From Nitrospira sp. (GTDB lineage Bacteria > Nitrospirota > Nitrospiria > Nitrospirales > Nitrospiraceae): DNA of 64,000 bases. Position numbers and translations under genes: made by a program. Each line of letters opens with the position of its first letter. Position 1 is the first letter of the stretch. Location: the NCBI GenBank assembly GCA_005116895.1, contig SWDO01000015.1, positions 50,481-114,480 on the forward strand. Reading direction: 5' to 3'. Positions 42,501 through 50,768 of the stretch are shown here, one piece after another. A model generated the notes under the pieces. The model did no database searches, was not told the DNA's origin, and saw only the letters and a program-made list of their open reading frames with translations.

Positions 42501-43866
42501 CTTGAACAATGACACGATCCCACAGCCAGGCTGGCTTTCCTCACTGGTGTCCGAAGTGGATGCCCATCCAGAGGTGGGTATCGTCGGTAGCAAACTCTTG
42601 TATCCTGATGGCACGGTGCAACATGCCGGTGTCGTTCGGGATCTGGAACACCGCTTGCCCTATCATATCTATAAATCCTTCGCTGGTGACCATCCGGACG
42701 TCAATCAACGGCGAGAATTCCAAATCGTCACGGCAGCCTGTCTGCTGATCCGAAGAGCTGTGTTCGAGGAAGTGGGTGGGTTCGACGAGGGATATGTGAA
42801 CGGATTCGAAGATGCGGATCTGTGCCTGAAAGTGCGGGAGCGCGGCTACGCAGTCGTCTATCAACCCCGAAGCGTTGTTCTTCATCTTGAAAGCCAAACT
42901 CCAGGAAGGAAGGTTCACGATGACACAAACGCGATTCGTTTCTTGGATCGGTGGGAGGGGCAATGGTGGGCGGCCGACGAAGACCTGCATTTTTATGTCG
43001 GTGGCTACAAATTAAAACGCATCTTCCGTAACGAGCAACTGGGCGGGGATATTGCGCTACTGGAAGATGTGAGGGATCGAGCCTTCTGGGCGCATGTGGC
43101 AGCAGTGCAAACCGCTGCACTGAAGAAGGATTGGGCAGCTGTGAAGCGTGAGCTGCGGATGGTGGAGAATTGGCCGAACGACCAGTTTGTGCTGTCCTGG
43201 GGTGCGATGGTGGCCGAGCGTCTCCAAGAACCGATCAGCCGTACCAAGTTTCTCTCGCGCTATGTGGCGTTGGTCGATGCGCCGGCTGAGCGGCTTTCGC
43301 TGATCAGAGCCCTGCTGGAACAGAAGGATCTGGTGGGGGCAGAGGAACAGCTCCGGATCTTACTCGCGTCTTCCCCGAGTCATGCAGAAGGGCTGTTGCT
43401 GAGAGGCATTCTGTGCATGCAACGGGAACAGTACGAGCCAGCGGAGACGGCCTTTGGTTCGGCGATGCGAGAGGGAGCCGATCGTAAGAAATGTCTCATG
43501 GGAATGGGAATGGCTGCAATGGGACGGGCCTACACACAGGGAGCCTGGGAACACTTTCTCCACGTGTTAGAGGAGTATCCAGATGATGCCGAAGCCATCC
43601 ATTGGCTCGTACGCGCCGGTACGGCACAAAACCGCTGGGATGAGCTGAGCCGGCATTTGTGTAAGTATTTGGTGCGCAATCCGGCCGACTTGGCGATCCG
43701 TTTTGCGCTGGCGGGTGCGTTGGTTCGAGGAGAGCAAATCGAGGCGGCAAGTCTGGAATACGAAACGCTTCGTGCGCTCGCACCGACGTTCGATGGTTTG
43801 AACGAACTCGGTCAAGCCATCGCTAGAATACAAGCCGTGTCTACAATGGAAGCCGCGCACTCTTGA
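39514..43866 (+). CDS. Giant multi-domain glycosyltransferase / methyltransferase with TPR tail
   Basis: 1450 residues with at least five parts. About 10-390: CgeB-like GT (FYGELYGERQAWLAMP; SYAGRVVEAMAAGRPVISWE). About 420-630: class I SAM methyltransferase (motif I ILDIGCGRGW near 463; VLTSEVIEHVPHGQKEKF near 527). About 652-870: GT2 (VSVIVPTYNRPERLRTALAS; DDDD metal motif YLDDDDRYLP near 745). About 910-1165: second GT2 (CSIIIPVWNRLELTRDC; FLNNDTIPQPGW near 1002; NGFEDADLCLKVRERG near 1095). About 1190-1440: TPR-like helices. Overlaps the radical SAM gene by four bases. Likely builds or modifies a glycan, probably on flagellin given the context. Confidence 0.8.
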   Translation: MMQRELGIGQEDRVGHPKILLVQLEFATWAQAKAWSYLGNFSVEDGLRANGCDCLTLPALSGVPDSSPLSWLHHAKQLLAGQRFDQVWVWLVHNRYSDAFLEWVAELAPVRVGLIMESLEYSEEDCRRWPHLRDRAAFVKGQIRHMTHVLAADERDADVFNQSGLVQALFWPSAVPSRFITETIEHPSRREVAFYGELYGERQAWLAMPGLKDMLIHPPSAEAATEFPQLFNTLHQQMTERFQSGWRPNPAALTEYVELWRCLREAIFANWLASLKTWTAIVNLPSLFQSYAGRVVEAMAAGRPVISWEIPNRPRTHQLFKDGRDILLYPRDRPAGLKEHVERISRDVTCARDIATAARAELLRSHTAEARARQWLDWIMTGQPTRTRREISGSGLSLCDVAKQSNGGVMNSDAFYVNLFVNAPAWSTPHPNADEAARWSKIAAFLEYILRRVRQQEPNKRLRILDIGCGRGWLTNLATIYGTCEGLEPVAGVVEHARKLFPHLRFEAGMADSVLARSDFAPYDVVLTSEVIEHVPHGQKEKFLAQLAQLLKPEGYLILTTPRGEMWEQWKTIAPPNQPVEDWVTEEQLRTLLTGEGFTELGLERIHVEVPNLRYIPAPTPADGRSMNLIPIYQVWACQRTADSAPIPFTRVPKVSVIVPTYNRPERLRTALASLAAQTYQDFEVIVVNDAGCEVESIIATCADRPRITTICHDRNRGLAAARNSGLRMAKGTYVAYLDDDDRYLPNHLETLVAYLDRHECRIAYTDAWRVHEQQIDGQYVEITRDVPYSNEFSPADLLVSNYFPVLCVMHARQCLDEVGLFDEALFAHEDWDLWIRMATRFPFKHLPVTTAEFTWRSDGSSMTSGTQDTYRRTTEIIYRKYAPYAERIAGVREGQQQHLQKFQAEASAKSYVCSIIIPVWNRLELTRDCLTVLSQIKDQPEYEVIIVDNSSTDGTKEFLAELKGDVQIIRNEKNEGFAKACNQGARAAHGQYLVFLNNDTIPQPGWLSSLVSEVDAHPEVGIVGSKLLYPDGTVQHAGVVRDLEHRLPYHIYKSFAGDHPDVNQRREFQIVTAACLLIRRAVFEEVGGFDEGYVNGFEDADLCLKVRERGYAVVYQPRSVVLHLESQTPGRKVHDDTNAIRFLDRWEGQWWAADEDLHFYVGGYKLKRIFRNEQLGGDIALLEDVRDRAFWAHVAAVQTAALKKDWAAVKRELRMVENWPNDQFVLSWGAMVAERLQEPISRTKFLSRYVALVDAPAERLSLIRALLEQKDLVGAEEQLRILLASSPSHAEGLLLRGILCMQREQYEPAETAFGSAMREGADRKKCLMGMGMAAMGRAYTQGAWEHFLHVLEEYPDDAEAIHWLVRAGTAQNRWDELSRHLCKYLVRNPADLAIRFALAGALVRGEQIEAASLEYETLRALAPTFDGLNELGQAIARIQAVSTMEAAHS

Positions 43867-43955
43867 TTGATTCAGCTTGCCGTTTGCCCTGGATGTGTCG
43901 AAGACGGCTCCGAAGATTTTCTCACTGCTTTCGGGCGAACTGAAGATACGAAGGA

Positions 43956-45131
43956 ATGCCACGCGCACTTGTCATACAACTGGCCCGATTGGGAGATCTG
44001 GTGCAATCGCTGCCGGCCATTACGCAGCTCCGCGTCCGTCATCCCGAGACGCAATTGGACCTGCTCTGTCCGTCTCATCTTGCTGAGGTGGGACGTCTGC
44101 TGCCTGGCATTGAGAAGGTCCTTGAGTGGGATGGAGCGGCCTGGCAGCGCCGGGCAATGGCCGCTCAGCAGGACTTACGCGCGGAGCATCTCGCCGAGGT
44201 CGAAACAACCTTGATGGCGTTGGCGCCAGACCGATACGACTGTGCCTATGTCCTCAATCAACATCGTCGGGCGTTGGTGGCCGGCTCCTTACTGGCTCGA
44301 GAGGTGAAAGGACCCTTGCTGCATGGGCCACTCGGCGAGACGCTGGCACCTTGGGCTGCCTACGTACGCGATGTGGCGCAGCGGCGTCTAGGGCAACGTG
44401 TGCACTTGGCTGATGCCTTCTGTGGGCTCTGTGGAGTGTCTCCACCGGGGGATATCCTTCCTCTCGATCCTCCCGCTGTCCGATTGCCTGATGATTTGGA
44501 ACCGATCGGCAAACATGGTGATCCGTGGATCGCGCTCATCGTGGGAGCAGGGGAGACCGAACGGTGTGTGCCCACGGAGGTCTGGCGCCGGTGGATCACC
44601 GTATTTCTTGCCTCTGCGCCGCAGGGACGTGTCGTCCTTGTCGGGACAGAGCGCGAACGAGCCGCAGAGATTCAATCGCTGCTGCCTTCATCGAATCTGG
44701 GTCGGATTTGGGACACGACAGGTCGTACGTCTCTATTGCAGCTTGCGGCCATTCTCGTTCGCTGCCATCGAGTCGTCGGTTCTGATACAGGTCCTCTGCA
44801 TCTCGCTGCGGCGCTCGGCAGGCCGGTGATCGGTTGGTATTTTGCGCGGGCACGGGTCCATGAAACGGGACCGTATGGAACGAACCATTGGGTGTGGCAA
44901 GCAGAGCAAGGAGATGTGGAGGAACGGGGGGTGCTCGCGCCATGCCAATGGCCGGTCGATGAGACCATCTCGCTTCTGTCTCATCAAATGCCTACACCCA
45001 CAGAGAATTGGTCGTTGTGGGCAAGTTACCGGGATGAGTTAGGAGCCTACTATATCGAGGCAGGGCATGAAGCGATCGCGCCCCTTCAGCGAGCGCAGAT
45101 CTGGCAAGCACTACAGCCGTCTCCGGTGTGA
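43956..45131 (+). CDS. GT9-family (heptosyltransferase-like) glycosyltransferase
   Basis: A 391-residue GT-B enzyme of the ADP-heptose transferase type. The N-terminal MPRALVIQLARLGDLVQSLP and the C-terminal nucleotide-sugar site (VGSDTGPLHLAAALGRPVIG, near 272-291) are diagnostic. Usually these act on LPS core, but several flagellin glycosylation loci also carry them. The AAGGA box touches the ATG, so the ribosome site is atypical; the N-terminal motif still supports this start. Confidence 0.82.
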   Translation: MPRALVIQLARLGDLVQSLPAITQLRVRHPETQLDLLCPSHLAEVGRLLPGIEKVLEWDGAAWQRRAMAAQQDLRAEHLAEVETTLMALAPDRYDCAYVLNQHRRALVAGSLLAREVKGPLLHGPLGETLAPWAAYVRDVAQRRLGQRVHLADAFCGLCGVSPPGDILPLDPPAVRLPDDLEPIGKHGDPWIALIVGAGETERCVPTEVWRRWITVFLASAPQGRVVLVGTERERAAEIQSLLPSSNLGRIWDTTGRTSLLQLAAILVRCHRVVGSDTGPLHLAAALGRPVIGWYFARARVHETGPYGTNHWVWQAEQGDVEERGVLAPCQWPVDETISLLSHQMPTPTENWSLWASYRDELGAYYIEAGHEAIAPLQRAQIWQALQPSPV

Positions 45132-45143
45132 CAAGAGGGTGCG

Positions 45144-46961
45144 GTGGAGTATCTGAATCAAAACATAGAACGCCTTGATCACTTCTCTTCGGCCCTTAGT
45201 AGCGCTGTGAAGGAAAGTTCCGGTGGGGTACTCGCGGTTGTGCCCTCTCGCGAAGGCTCTCCATCAGCCATGCATCAAGGGCAATGGGTCCATAGTGCCT
45301 ACGATCCTAAGAAAGAGGCCAGGTCCTGGGCTGAACAACAAGTCAAGGAATGGAAAACCGGAGAGCGGGGCGTTGTTCTCGGCGTTGGGCTGCTCTATCA
45401 CGTAGAGGCACTGGCGCTTGTGAAGCCCCACGACTCTCGCCTCGCCGTCGTGGTCCCTGATGTCGCGGTCTTCAAAGATGCGCTGGGCGCTCGCTCTCTT
45501 GGAGCATGGCTCAATATGGTTCAGTGGATCATCGGCACACCTGAGGAAATGGCCGAGCAGCTGGCGTCACAATCGGCACCCCTCCGGTTCTGTATATATG
45601 GGCCGGCCGCGCGACTGCATGCCGAAGCGCATCAGCGGCTTGAGACGAGCCTGCGCCGACTCGTAGCCAGCAAAGCAGGAGGGCAGTTGCATGTTGCAGT
45701 GGTCGGCCCAATCTATGGGGGATCCTTACCGATTGCTCGATATGTCGTGTCGGCGCTGAAGGAGCTGGGGCATCGGGTCAGCTGGCTTGACCACAGTGCC
45801 CATCACACGAGCTACGAGGCCTTTGGATCCTTCCGTGAGGATCGGCATCGCCTGACCGTGCAGGGCCGTTTTGCCGATGTGTTGAGTCTGAGCACGATCG
45901 CCCATATTGCAGAAGATCCTCCGGATCTCGTTCTGGCCATCGCACAGGCTCCGTTGACGTTGGCGGTCTTACAGCATCTGCGGAAGAAGAAGTTTCCGAC
46001 GGCGATGTGGTTCGTGGAAAACTACCGACACCTCACCTACTGGCAGCAACTAGCTGGGGGGTATGACTACTGGTTCGTCATTCAACAATCCGAATGTATC
46101 GAGGCATTAAAACGCGCCGGGGCGGCTCACGTTCATTACCTTCCCATGGCGGCGGACCCCAGTGTCCATCATCCCGTAGCGCTATCATCCACAGAAGAAC
46201 AGGAATACGGCGCTGATGTGTCATTTGTTGGAGCAGGGTATGCGAATCGACGGACTCTGTTGCCGCAGTGGCTCTCTCCTGAGTGGACCTTCAAGCTATG
46301 GGGGAATGAATGGGATGGAGTCAGCGACCTTTCCAGAGTCCTCCAACGGAACGGCGCCCGTATCGATACTGAGACGTGCAAGAAGGTGTTTAATGCGACA
46401 GCTGTGAATCTGAACCCACATTCCTCTTCCGGCATGGGCTTGGATCCTCAACCGGATTTCGTCAATCCGCGCACCTTTGAGCTGGCCGCGTGTGGAGCGT
46501 TTCAACTGGTCGATGAGAGAACGCTCCTGCCCGATCTCTTTACGCCAGAGGAAGTCGTGCGTTTCCGTCGAGCTGAAGAGGTGCCGGAGTTGATCCGGAC
46601 GTGGCTCAAGGAATCGCCTGGTCGACGAGCCTCTGCCGAGGCTTCACGCCGGCGTGTCTTGCGAGACCATACCTATCGGCACCGTCTGCAAGAGCTCCTG
46701 GCGGTCGTCGGTATGCGCCAGCCAGATCGAATTGGCTCGATCTTGCGAGGGGACCGATCGACGACAGTCCTGAAGGAACGAGCTGCGACGATGCCCGAAC
46801 TCATTCCGTTACTCAGCAAGTTTCTGCCCGGCCAACGAGTCGAGCTGAAAGATCTTGCCGCAGATATTCGAGCGCGAGCACCCGGTCGCCAACTTGCCCG
46901 CGAAGAGTTGTTGGTGTTGATGCTCGACAGTTATCGAGCTGAAACGCGGGACCTCGTATGA
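45144..46961 (+). CDS. Maf-N-like domain fused to CgeB/DUF3880-type glycosyltransferase
   Basis: A 605-residue protein. Residues 1-165 look like the N-terminal part of Maf (motility accessory factor) flagellin glycosyltransferases: LNQNIERL, HSAYDPKKEARSWAEQQVKE (50-69), VVLGVGLLYHVEAL (78-91). Residues 185-540 form a CgeB/DUF3880-like GT (LHVAVVGPIYGGSLPIARYV; WFVENYRHLTYWQQLAGGYD; VNPRTFELAACGAFQLVDER). The last 60 residues are helical. GTG start 12 bases after the previous gene. If the Maf-like part is right, the protein links the island to flagellin. The assignment of that part is by eye. Confidence 0.72.
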   Translation: MEYLNQNIERLDHFSSALSSAVKESSGGVLAVVPSREGSPSAMHQGQWVHSAYDPKKEARSWAEQQVKEWKTGERGVVLGVGLLYHVEALALVKPHDSRLAVVVPDVAVFKDALGARSLGAWLNMVQWIIGTPEEMAEQLASQSAPLRFCIYGPAARLHAEAHQRLETSLRRLVASKAGGQLHVAVVGPIYGGSLPIARYVVSALKELGHRVSWLDHSAHHTSYEAFGSFREDRHRLTVQGRFADVLSLSTIAHIAEDPPDLVLAIAQAPLTLAVLQHLRKKKFPTAMWFVENYRHLTYWQQLAGGYDYWFVIQQSECIEALKRAGAAHVHYLPMAADPSVHHPVALSSTEEQEYGADVSFVGAGYANRRTLLPQWLSPEWTFKLWGNEWDGVSDLSRVLQRNGARIDTETCKKVFNATAVNLNPHSSSGMGLDPQPDFVNPRTFELAACGAFQLVDERTLLPDLFTPEEVVRFRRAEEVPELIRTWLKESPGRRASAEASRRRVLRDHTYRHRLQELLAVVGMRQPDRIGSILRGDRSTTVLKERAATMPELIPLLSKFLPGQRVELKDLAADIRARAPGRQLAREELLVLMLDSYRAETRDLV

Positions 46962-46971
46962 CGTGTATTTT

Positions 46972-47066
46972 GTGAAGCGTGAAACGTCGAGTTTCAGTTG
47001 ATAGTTTCATGTTTCTAGTTAAAGAGAATCAGCTCAGAAAACATGAAACCGGACACCAGAAACTTA
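46972..47066. repeat. GTTTC/GAAAC inverted repeat, copy between two glycosyltransferase genes
   Basis: Left: GAGTTTCAGTTG and AGTTTCATGTTTCTAG. Right: AAACATGAAACC and CCAGAAACTTAG. GTGAAGCGTGAAACG precedes them. The open frame of the next gene runs back into this repeat, giving a false upstream start. Confidence 0.75.
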
Positions 47067-47071
47067 GAGAA

Positions 47072-48745
47072 ATGAAGCAAGTATTAATTGTGAACATTAC
47101 TCGTATGGGCGATCTCGTGCAGATGGGAGCGCTCCTGAGCCGACTGCAAGAAGAATGGCCGGGCGTTGCCGTGGACTTGGTCGTGGATCGCCGGTTCGCT
47201 CCAATCACTGCGCTGCTGAAGGGTTTGCGAGATGTGATCGCGTTCGACTTTCATGCTCTGATCGATGACAGTCGGGCAGCAGTCAAGGATGTGACCGCGC
47301 TTTATCAGGACGTGGCGGGATGGGCCAAGCCATTGGTGGAACGTCGGTATGATCGGGTCATCAATTTAACCTTTAACCAGCCGAGTGCACTGTTGGCGGG
47401 TTATATCGGAGCTCCGGACACTCGTGGAGCCCGAAGTGCTTGGGATGGCGGCATGGTTGTGGACAATCCATGGATGGCGTATTTCTGCGACTTCCATCAA
47501 TTCCGTCGGGTCAATCGATTTAATCTTGTCGATATCTACGCCTTGGGTGGGAGCGGGCCGGGTTCGTTTAGTCCGTTGCAGCTTTCGATTGCCGAAGAGG
47601 CGCGAGCGTGGGCGCGGCAGGCTCTCGAGGGGGCTCCCGATTGGATTGCCGTTCAGGCCGGGGCGAGTGACAGTATGAAGGCGTGGCATCCGCGTCTTTT
47701 TGGACTCACGCTCGCGCGCCTCAGTAAACAATGGCACGGGGGGATTGCCTTCATTGGGAGTACCGAAGAGGAAGCGGCTATTGCCGAAGTCACGCAAGTG
47801 TATAAAAAGGCTGGCGGGGAGAACCCGGTCAAGAATATGGCAGGCCGTACGACCGTGAGCCAGCTTGCCGGATTGTTGGCGGAGTGCCGAGTTCTGTTGA
47901 CGAATGATACTGGCCCCATGCATGTCAGCGTGGCGGCGGGCACACCTGTCATCGATCTTTCCGTGGGGCATGTCGATTTTCAGGAAACTGGACCCTATGG
48001 CCCAGGCCACTGGGTTGTTCAGCCGGATCTTGAATGTGCCCCCTGTGGATTCGAGCAGATCTGTACTCACCATGCCTGTAAAGATCGTATTGTGCCAGAC
48101 TTTGTGGGGGATCTGTTGCTGCATGTCTTACAGAACACGCCCTGGGCATCACAGGGGTCGGGAGTGCGCCTGTATCAGTCTGATGTGGATGAGGATGGGT
48201 TGGGCACATTTCGGCTCCAGCTGGGCAGGGAACCTCTTGCGACCGCATGGTATGCACGCTTCTGGCGTCGGTATTGGTATGAGAGTCACACCGGGCTCTG
48301 TAGTAATGTGCCGGCTCCCGAAGGGCCGCCGCCAGATGCAACAGAAGCACAGGAACTCATTCGGCGCCTGCGACCGCTTCTGACAAACGCCTGCAGAAGG
48401 GCAGACGAGATTGCCCGCCTTGCCGCTCGAGTACCCGTGAATGTGTCAGAGTTGAAGAGACTGCAGCGCGAGCAGAGAGCGGAGCAGGACCGGCTGTTTC
48501 TGCTTGGCATGAGCACCGCAGCTACGGCACCGGTAACGGCGGCGTTTGTTCGGCAACTTCACAATGACAACGTTGAAGGAGTGGGCCGGCTGGCGCGGCA
48601 TCAGGCTAGTGCCTATCGAGCCTGGCTGACACGTGTGACCGAGATTGATCGACTTCTTATACGCTCAATCGATGGACATTCGTCTCTCCAGCCTGATCTG
48701 AGGCAAAATATAGTTCCGGTGGGAGTTGAACCGCGAGTGGCGTGA
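47072..48745 (+). CDS. GT9-family glycosyltransferase with C-terminal helical extension
   Basis: 557 residues from ATG 47072; frame starts further up lie in an inverted repeat. Residues 1-360 match GT9: MKQVLIVNITRMGDLVQMGA, and LTNDTGPMHVSVAAGTPVID near 275-294. A cysteine group follows (CAPCGFEQICTHHAC, near 325-340). Residues 410-557 form a helical extension (ELIRRLRPLLTNACRRADEI, VSELKRLQREQRAEQDRLF) that the first GT9 lacks. Related in order and style to the 43956-45131 enzyme. An acceptor in flagellin glycosylation is inferred. Confidence 0.8.
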   Translation: MKQVLIVNITRMGDLVQMGALLSRLQEEWPGVAVDLVVDRRFAPITALLKGLRDVIAFDFHALIDDSRAAVKDVTALYQDVAGWAKPLVERRYDRVINLTFNQPSALLAGYIGAPDTRGARSAWDGGMVVDNPWMAYFCDFHQFRRVNRFNLVDIYALGGSGPGSFSPLQLSIAEEARAWARQALEGAPDWIAVQAGASDSMKAWHPRLFGLTLARLSKQWHGGIAFIGSTEEEAAIAEVTQVYKKAGGENPVKNMAGRTTVSQLAGLLAECRVLLTNDTGPMHVSVAAGTPVIDLSVGHVDFQETGPYGPGHWVVQPDLECAPCGFEQICTHHACKDRIVPDFVGDLLLHVLQNTPWASQGSGVRLYQSDVDEDGLGTFRLQLGREPLATAWYARFWRRYWYESHTGLCSNVPAPEGPPPDATEAQELIRRLRPLLTNACRRADEIARLAARVPVNVSELKRLQREQRAEQDRLFLLGMSTAATAPVTAAFVRQLHNDNVEGVGRLARHQASAYRAWLTRVTEIDRLLIRSIDGHSSLQPDLRQNIVPVGVEPRVA

Positions 48746-48772
48746 CCTGGTCGATGTCAAAGGAGATACCGT

Positions 48773-49300
48773 ATGAACGTTACATTAGATAATGATCAAT
48801 GGGAAGCTGCCCACAGCACGACGCTGGGCGAGATTCTAGCCGACCTGAGCGAGCGGGCGCATGCACAGTTGAGAATCGTGACGACCGTGACGCTCGATCG
48901 TCGTCGGATTACCGATCGAGACATTGATCCGATGTTACTCCAGGAGTCATCCGGAAAGTATCGCGAGCTTGTCGCGACGTCGGCCACGCAACAAGCCATT
49001 CTCGAGTCCGCACAAGGGGCCATTGACCGGTTCCGAGAACTCGTTGTCGAGGAAGGCACCTCGTTAGTCGGCCAGCTTCGATTGGGTGTGCAGGATCTGT
49101 CGTTATTGGACCTCTGGTTGGGTAAGGTCGCAGATGTTGTCGAGATCATCGGAAACGGTCCGAAACAACCGGGAACGGAATCCCCTGCACACGCCGTCGC
49201 AGGATGGATGGAAGAGTTTTTAGAAGCGAGGCGTCTCCGCGATACCGTCCGTATGGCGGACCTTCTTGAATATGAAGTCTTACCGAGGCTGTCCCACTAG
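48773..49300 (+). CDS. Unknown helical protein before flagellin
   Basis: 175 residues, AAGGAG nine bases upstream of ATG 48773. Mostly alpha-helical by eye, acidic, no membrane segment or signal. No family recognised. It lies 27 bases after the second GT9 gene and precedes the flagellin promoter by 68 bases, so it may be the last gene of the modification operon. Confidence 0.75.
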   Translation: MNVTLDNDQWEAAHSTTLGEILADLSERAHAQLRIVTTVTLDRRRITDRDIDPMLLQESSGKYRELVATSATQQAILESAQGAIDRFRELVVEEGTSLVGQLRLGVQDLSLLDLWLGKVADVVEIIGNGPKQPGTESPAHAVAGWMEEFLEARRLRDTVRMADLLEYEVLPRLSH

Positions 49301-49367
49301 AAGCCCGGTGCTCATTCTTTTCCGTTATGGCAAGGTAACCGTGATCTGTGCGAATTCCTTCAAACGC

Positions 49368-49394
49368 TCAAGTCCCCTCGGGATTGGCCGATAA
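49368..49394 (+). promoter_or_regulatory. Sigma28 promoter of flagellin
   Basis: TCAAGTCC, 11 bases, GCCGATAA: a perfect -10 and good -35 at the canonical spacing. It lies 98 bases before the flagellin start, giving a leader of roughly 90 bases. Confidence 0.85.
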
Positions 49395-49415
49395 GACAGG
49401 CACGCCACGTACGGG

Positions 49416-49429
49416 CGTAAGGAAATACG
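49416..49429 (+). promoter_or_regulatory. Possible CsrA-binding hairpin in the flagellin leader
   Basis: CGTA-AGGAAA-TACG forms a 4-bp stem with GGA in a six-base loop, the classic CsrA target form. The ribosome site of flagellin (AAGGAGGA, 49479-49486) also carries GGA motifs. In Bacillus hag, CsrA binds one upstream hairpin and the ribosome site; the same layout is seen here. Confidence 0.5.
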
Positions 49430-49492
49430 GCTTCTGCACGGATGTCGGAAGCGCAGCAAAAGATCTTGTTCTAGTGTCAAGGAGGAAGCGTA

Positions 49493-50320
49493 ATGTCACT
49501 GATCGTCAATAACAATCCCGCGTCGATCGCGGCTCAGCGAAATCTCTCTGTCAACACCCTGTCGCTCAACCGTTCAGTTGAACGGCTGTCATCCGGTCTT
49601 CGGGTGACGCGTGCCGCGGATGATGCCGCCGGTCTTGGTCTGTCTGAGACCTTGCGGGCGCAGATTCGCAGCATCAACCAGGCGACTCGAAACGCCTCGG
49701 ACGGCATCAGCTTGACGCAGATCGCTGACGGTGCCGCTGCGACCATCGGGTCGTTGCTGGCTCGTCTCCGGGAACTGTCTGCGCAGTCCGCCAGCGGCAC
49801 GGTGGGCAATACGGAGCGGTCCTATATCGATCTAGAGTTTGTCGCCCTTCGTTCGGAAATCGACCGTATTGCGCAGGTTACTGAATTCAACGGGCAAGCG
49901 CTGACCAGCGGCAGCTCGATCAGCTTCTCGATCGCGATCGGGTTCCGCAGTGGTACGGGCAACACGCTGAGCCTGGCTCTCAATGACATCACGACATCGT
50001 CGTTGGGACTCTCTAGCGTCAACGTGTCGACCTCTGCCAATGCGACCAGCGCATTAGCAAATGTCGATAATGCCATCAGCGCTGTTGCGAGCGCCAGAGC
50101 CGAATACGGGTCGATTCAGAATCGGTTCGAGGCCACGATTGCCAATCTGCAGATCACGAGTGAGAACCTCACGGCTGCAGAATCACGGATCCGCGATGCG
50201 GATATCGCACTTGAGACCTCCATATTCACCAAGAACCAGATCTTGGTGCAGGCGGGCATCGCGACGTTGGCACAAGCCAACACGCTCCCGCAACAAGCGC
50301 TGGCGTTACTCAGAGGATAA
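49493..50320 (+). CDS. fliC: Flagellin
   Basis: A short flagellin of 275 residues with D0/D1 domains at both ends (N: SLIVNNNPASIAAQRNLSVN, SSGLRVTRAADDAAGLGLSE; C: SRIRDADIALETSIFTKNQI) and only about 50 central Ser/Thr-rich residues (145-195). The centre is the likely glycosylation site. Only this flagellin gene is in the window. AAGGAGGA precedes ATG. Followed by flaG, fliD and fliS. Confidence 0.97.
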   Translation: MSLIVNNNPASIAAQRNLSVNTLSLNRSVERLSSGLRVTRAADDAAGLGLSETLRAQIRSINQATRNASDGISLTQIADGAAATIGSLLARLRELSAQSASGTVGNTERSYIDLEFVALRSEIDRIAQVTEFNGQALTSGSSISFSIAIGFRSGTGNTLSLALNDITTSSLGLSSVNVSTSANATSALANVDNAISAVASARAEYGSIQNRFEATIANLQITSENLTAAESRIRDADIALETSIFTKNQILVQAGIATLAQANTLPQQALALLRG

Positions 50321-50335
50321 TGGCCGCACGCCGTC

Positions 50336-50371
50336 CACCGGCCCTCTCCTGAATAGGGGAGGGCTCCGGTG
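50336..50371 (+). terminator. Hairpin between fliC and flaG
   Basis: CACCGG-CCCTCTCC pairs with GGGGAGGGCTCCGGTG with a small bulge. No T-run follows, so it may stabilise the fliC 3' end or reduce read-through rather than stop transcription. Confidence 0.5.
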
Positions 50372-50396
50372 AACGGAGTGATTCAAGGGGGTATGT

Positions 50397-50747
50397 ATGA
50401 TCACCAATGTAACATCGAAGGTGAATCTCCCGGCCACTGCCAATAACACAAGTCACACCAGTGCTCCTCCCAAGAACAAGCCTGTGGAAGAACCGTCCCA
50501 TGGTTCTGACTTTTCTCCCACGGATCGGGTAGCGCTTGAGCATGCCGTGAGTAAAGTGAAGGAAGCGTTCCAGCAATCTGGTTCGCACTTGCAAATAGAG
50601 GTAGACCCAGATCTCAATCGGGTTGTCGTGAAAGTTCTCAGCGGAGAGTCCGGTGAAGTGATTCGGCAGATTCCTCCCAAAGAGGTGATCGATCTGGCCA
50701 AGAATCTCTCAGGATCAAAAGGGGCGCTTTTCGGAGAACATGCCTAA
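50397..50747 (+). CDS. flaG: FlaG-family protein
   Basis: 116 residues with a variable Pro/Thr/Lys N-terminus and a FlaG domain (about 48-110; LQIEVDPDLNRVVVKVLSGE, VIRQIPPKEVIDLAKNLS). FlaG affects filament length in polar flagellates. Site between flagellin and fliD is standard. Confidence 0.93.
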   Translation: MITNVTSKVNLPATANNTSHTSAPPKNKPVEEPSHGSDFSPTDRVALEHAVSKVKEAFQQSGSHLQIEVDPDLNRVVVKVLSGESGEVIRQIPPKEVIDLAKNLSGSKGALFGEHA

Positions 50748-50768
50748 CCTGGCGCACAAGGACGTGAC

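Noticed and set aside
46979..47071. Upstream start of the second GT9 gene
   Set aside because: The extra 31 codons are encoded by a GTTTC/GAAAC repeat; MKQVLIVNITRMGD at 47072 matches the GT9 N-terminus.
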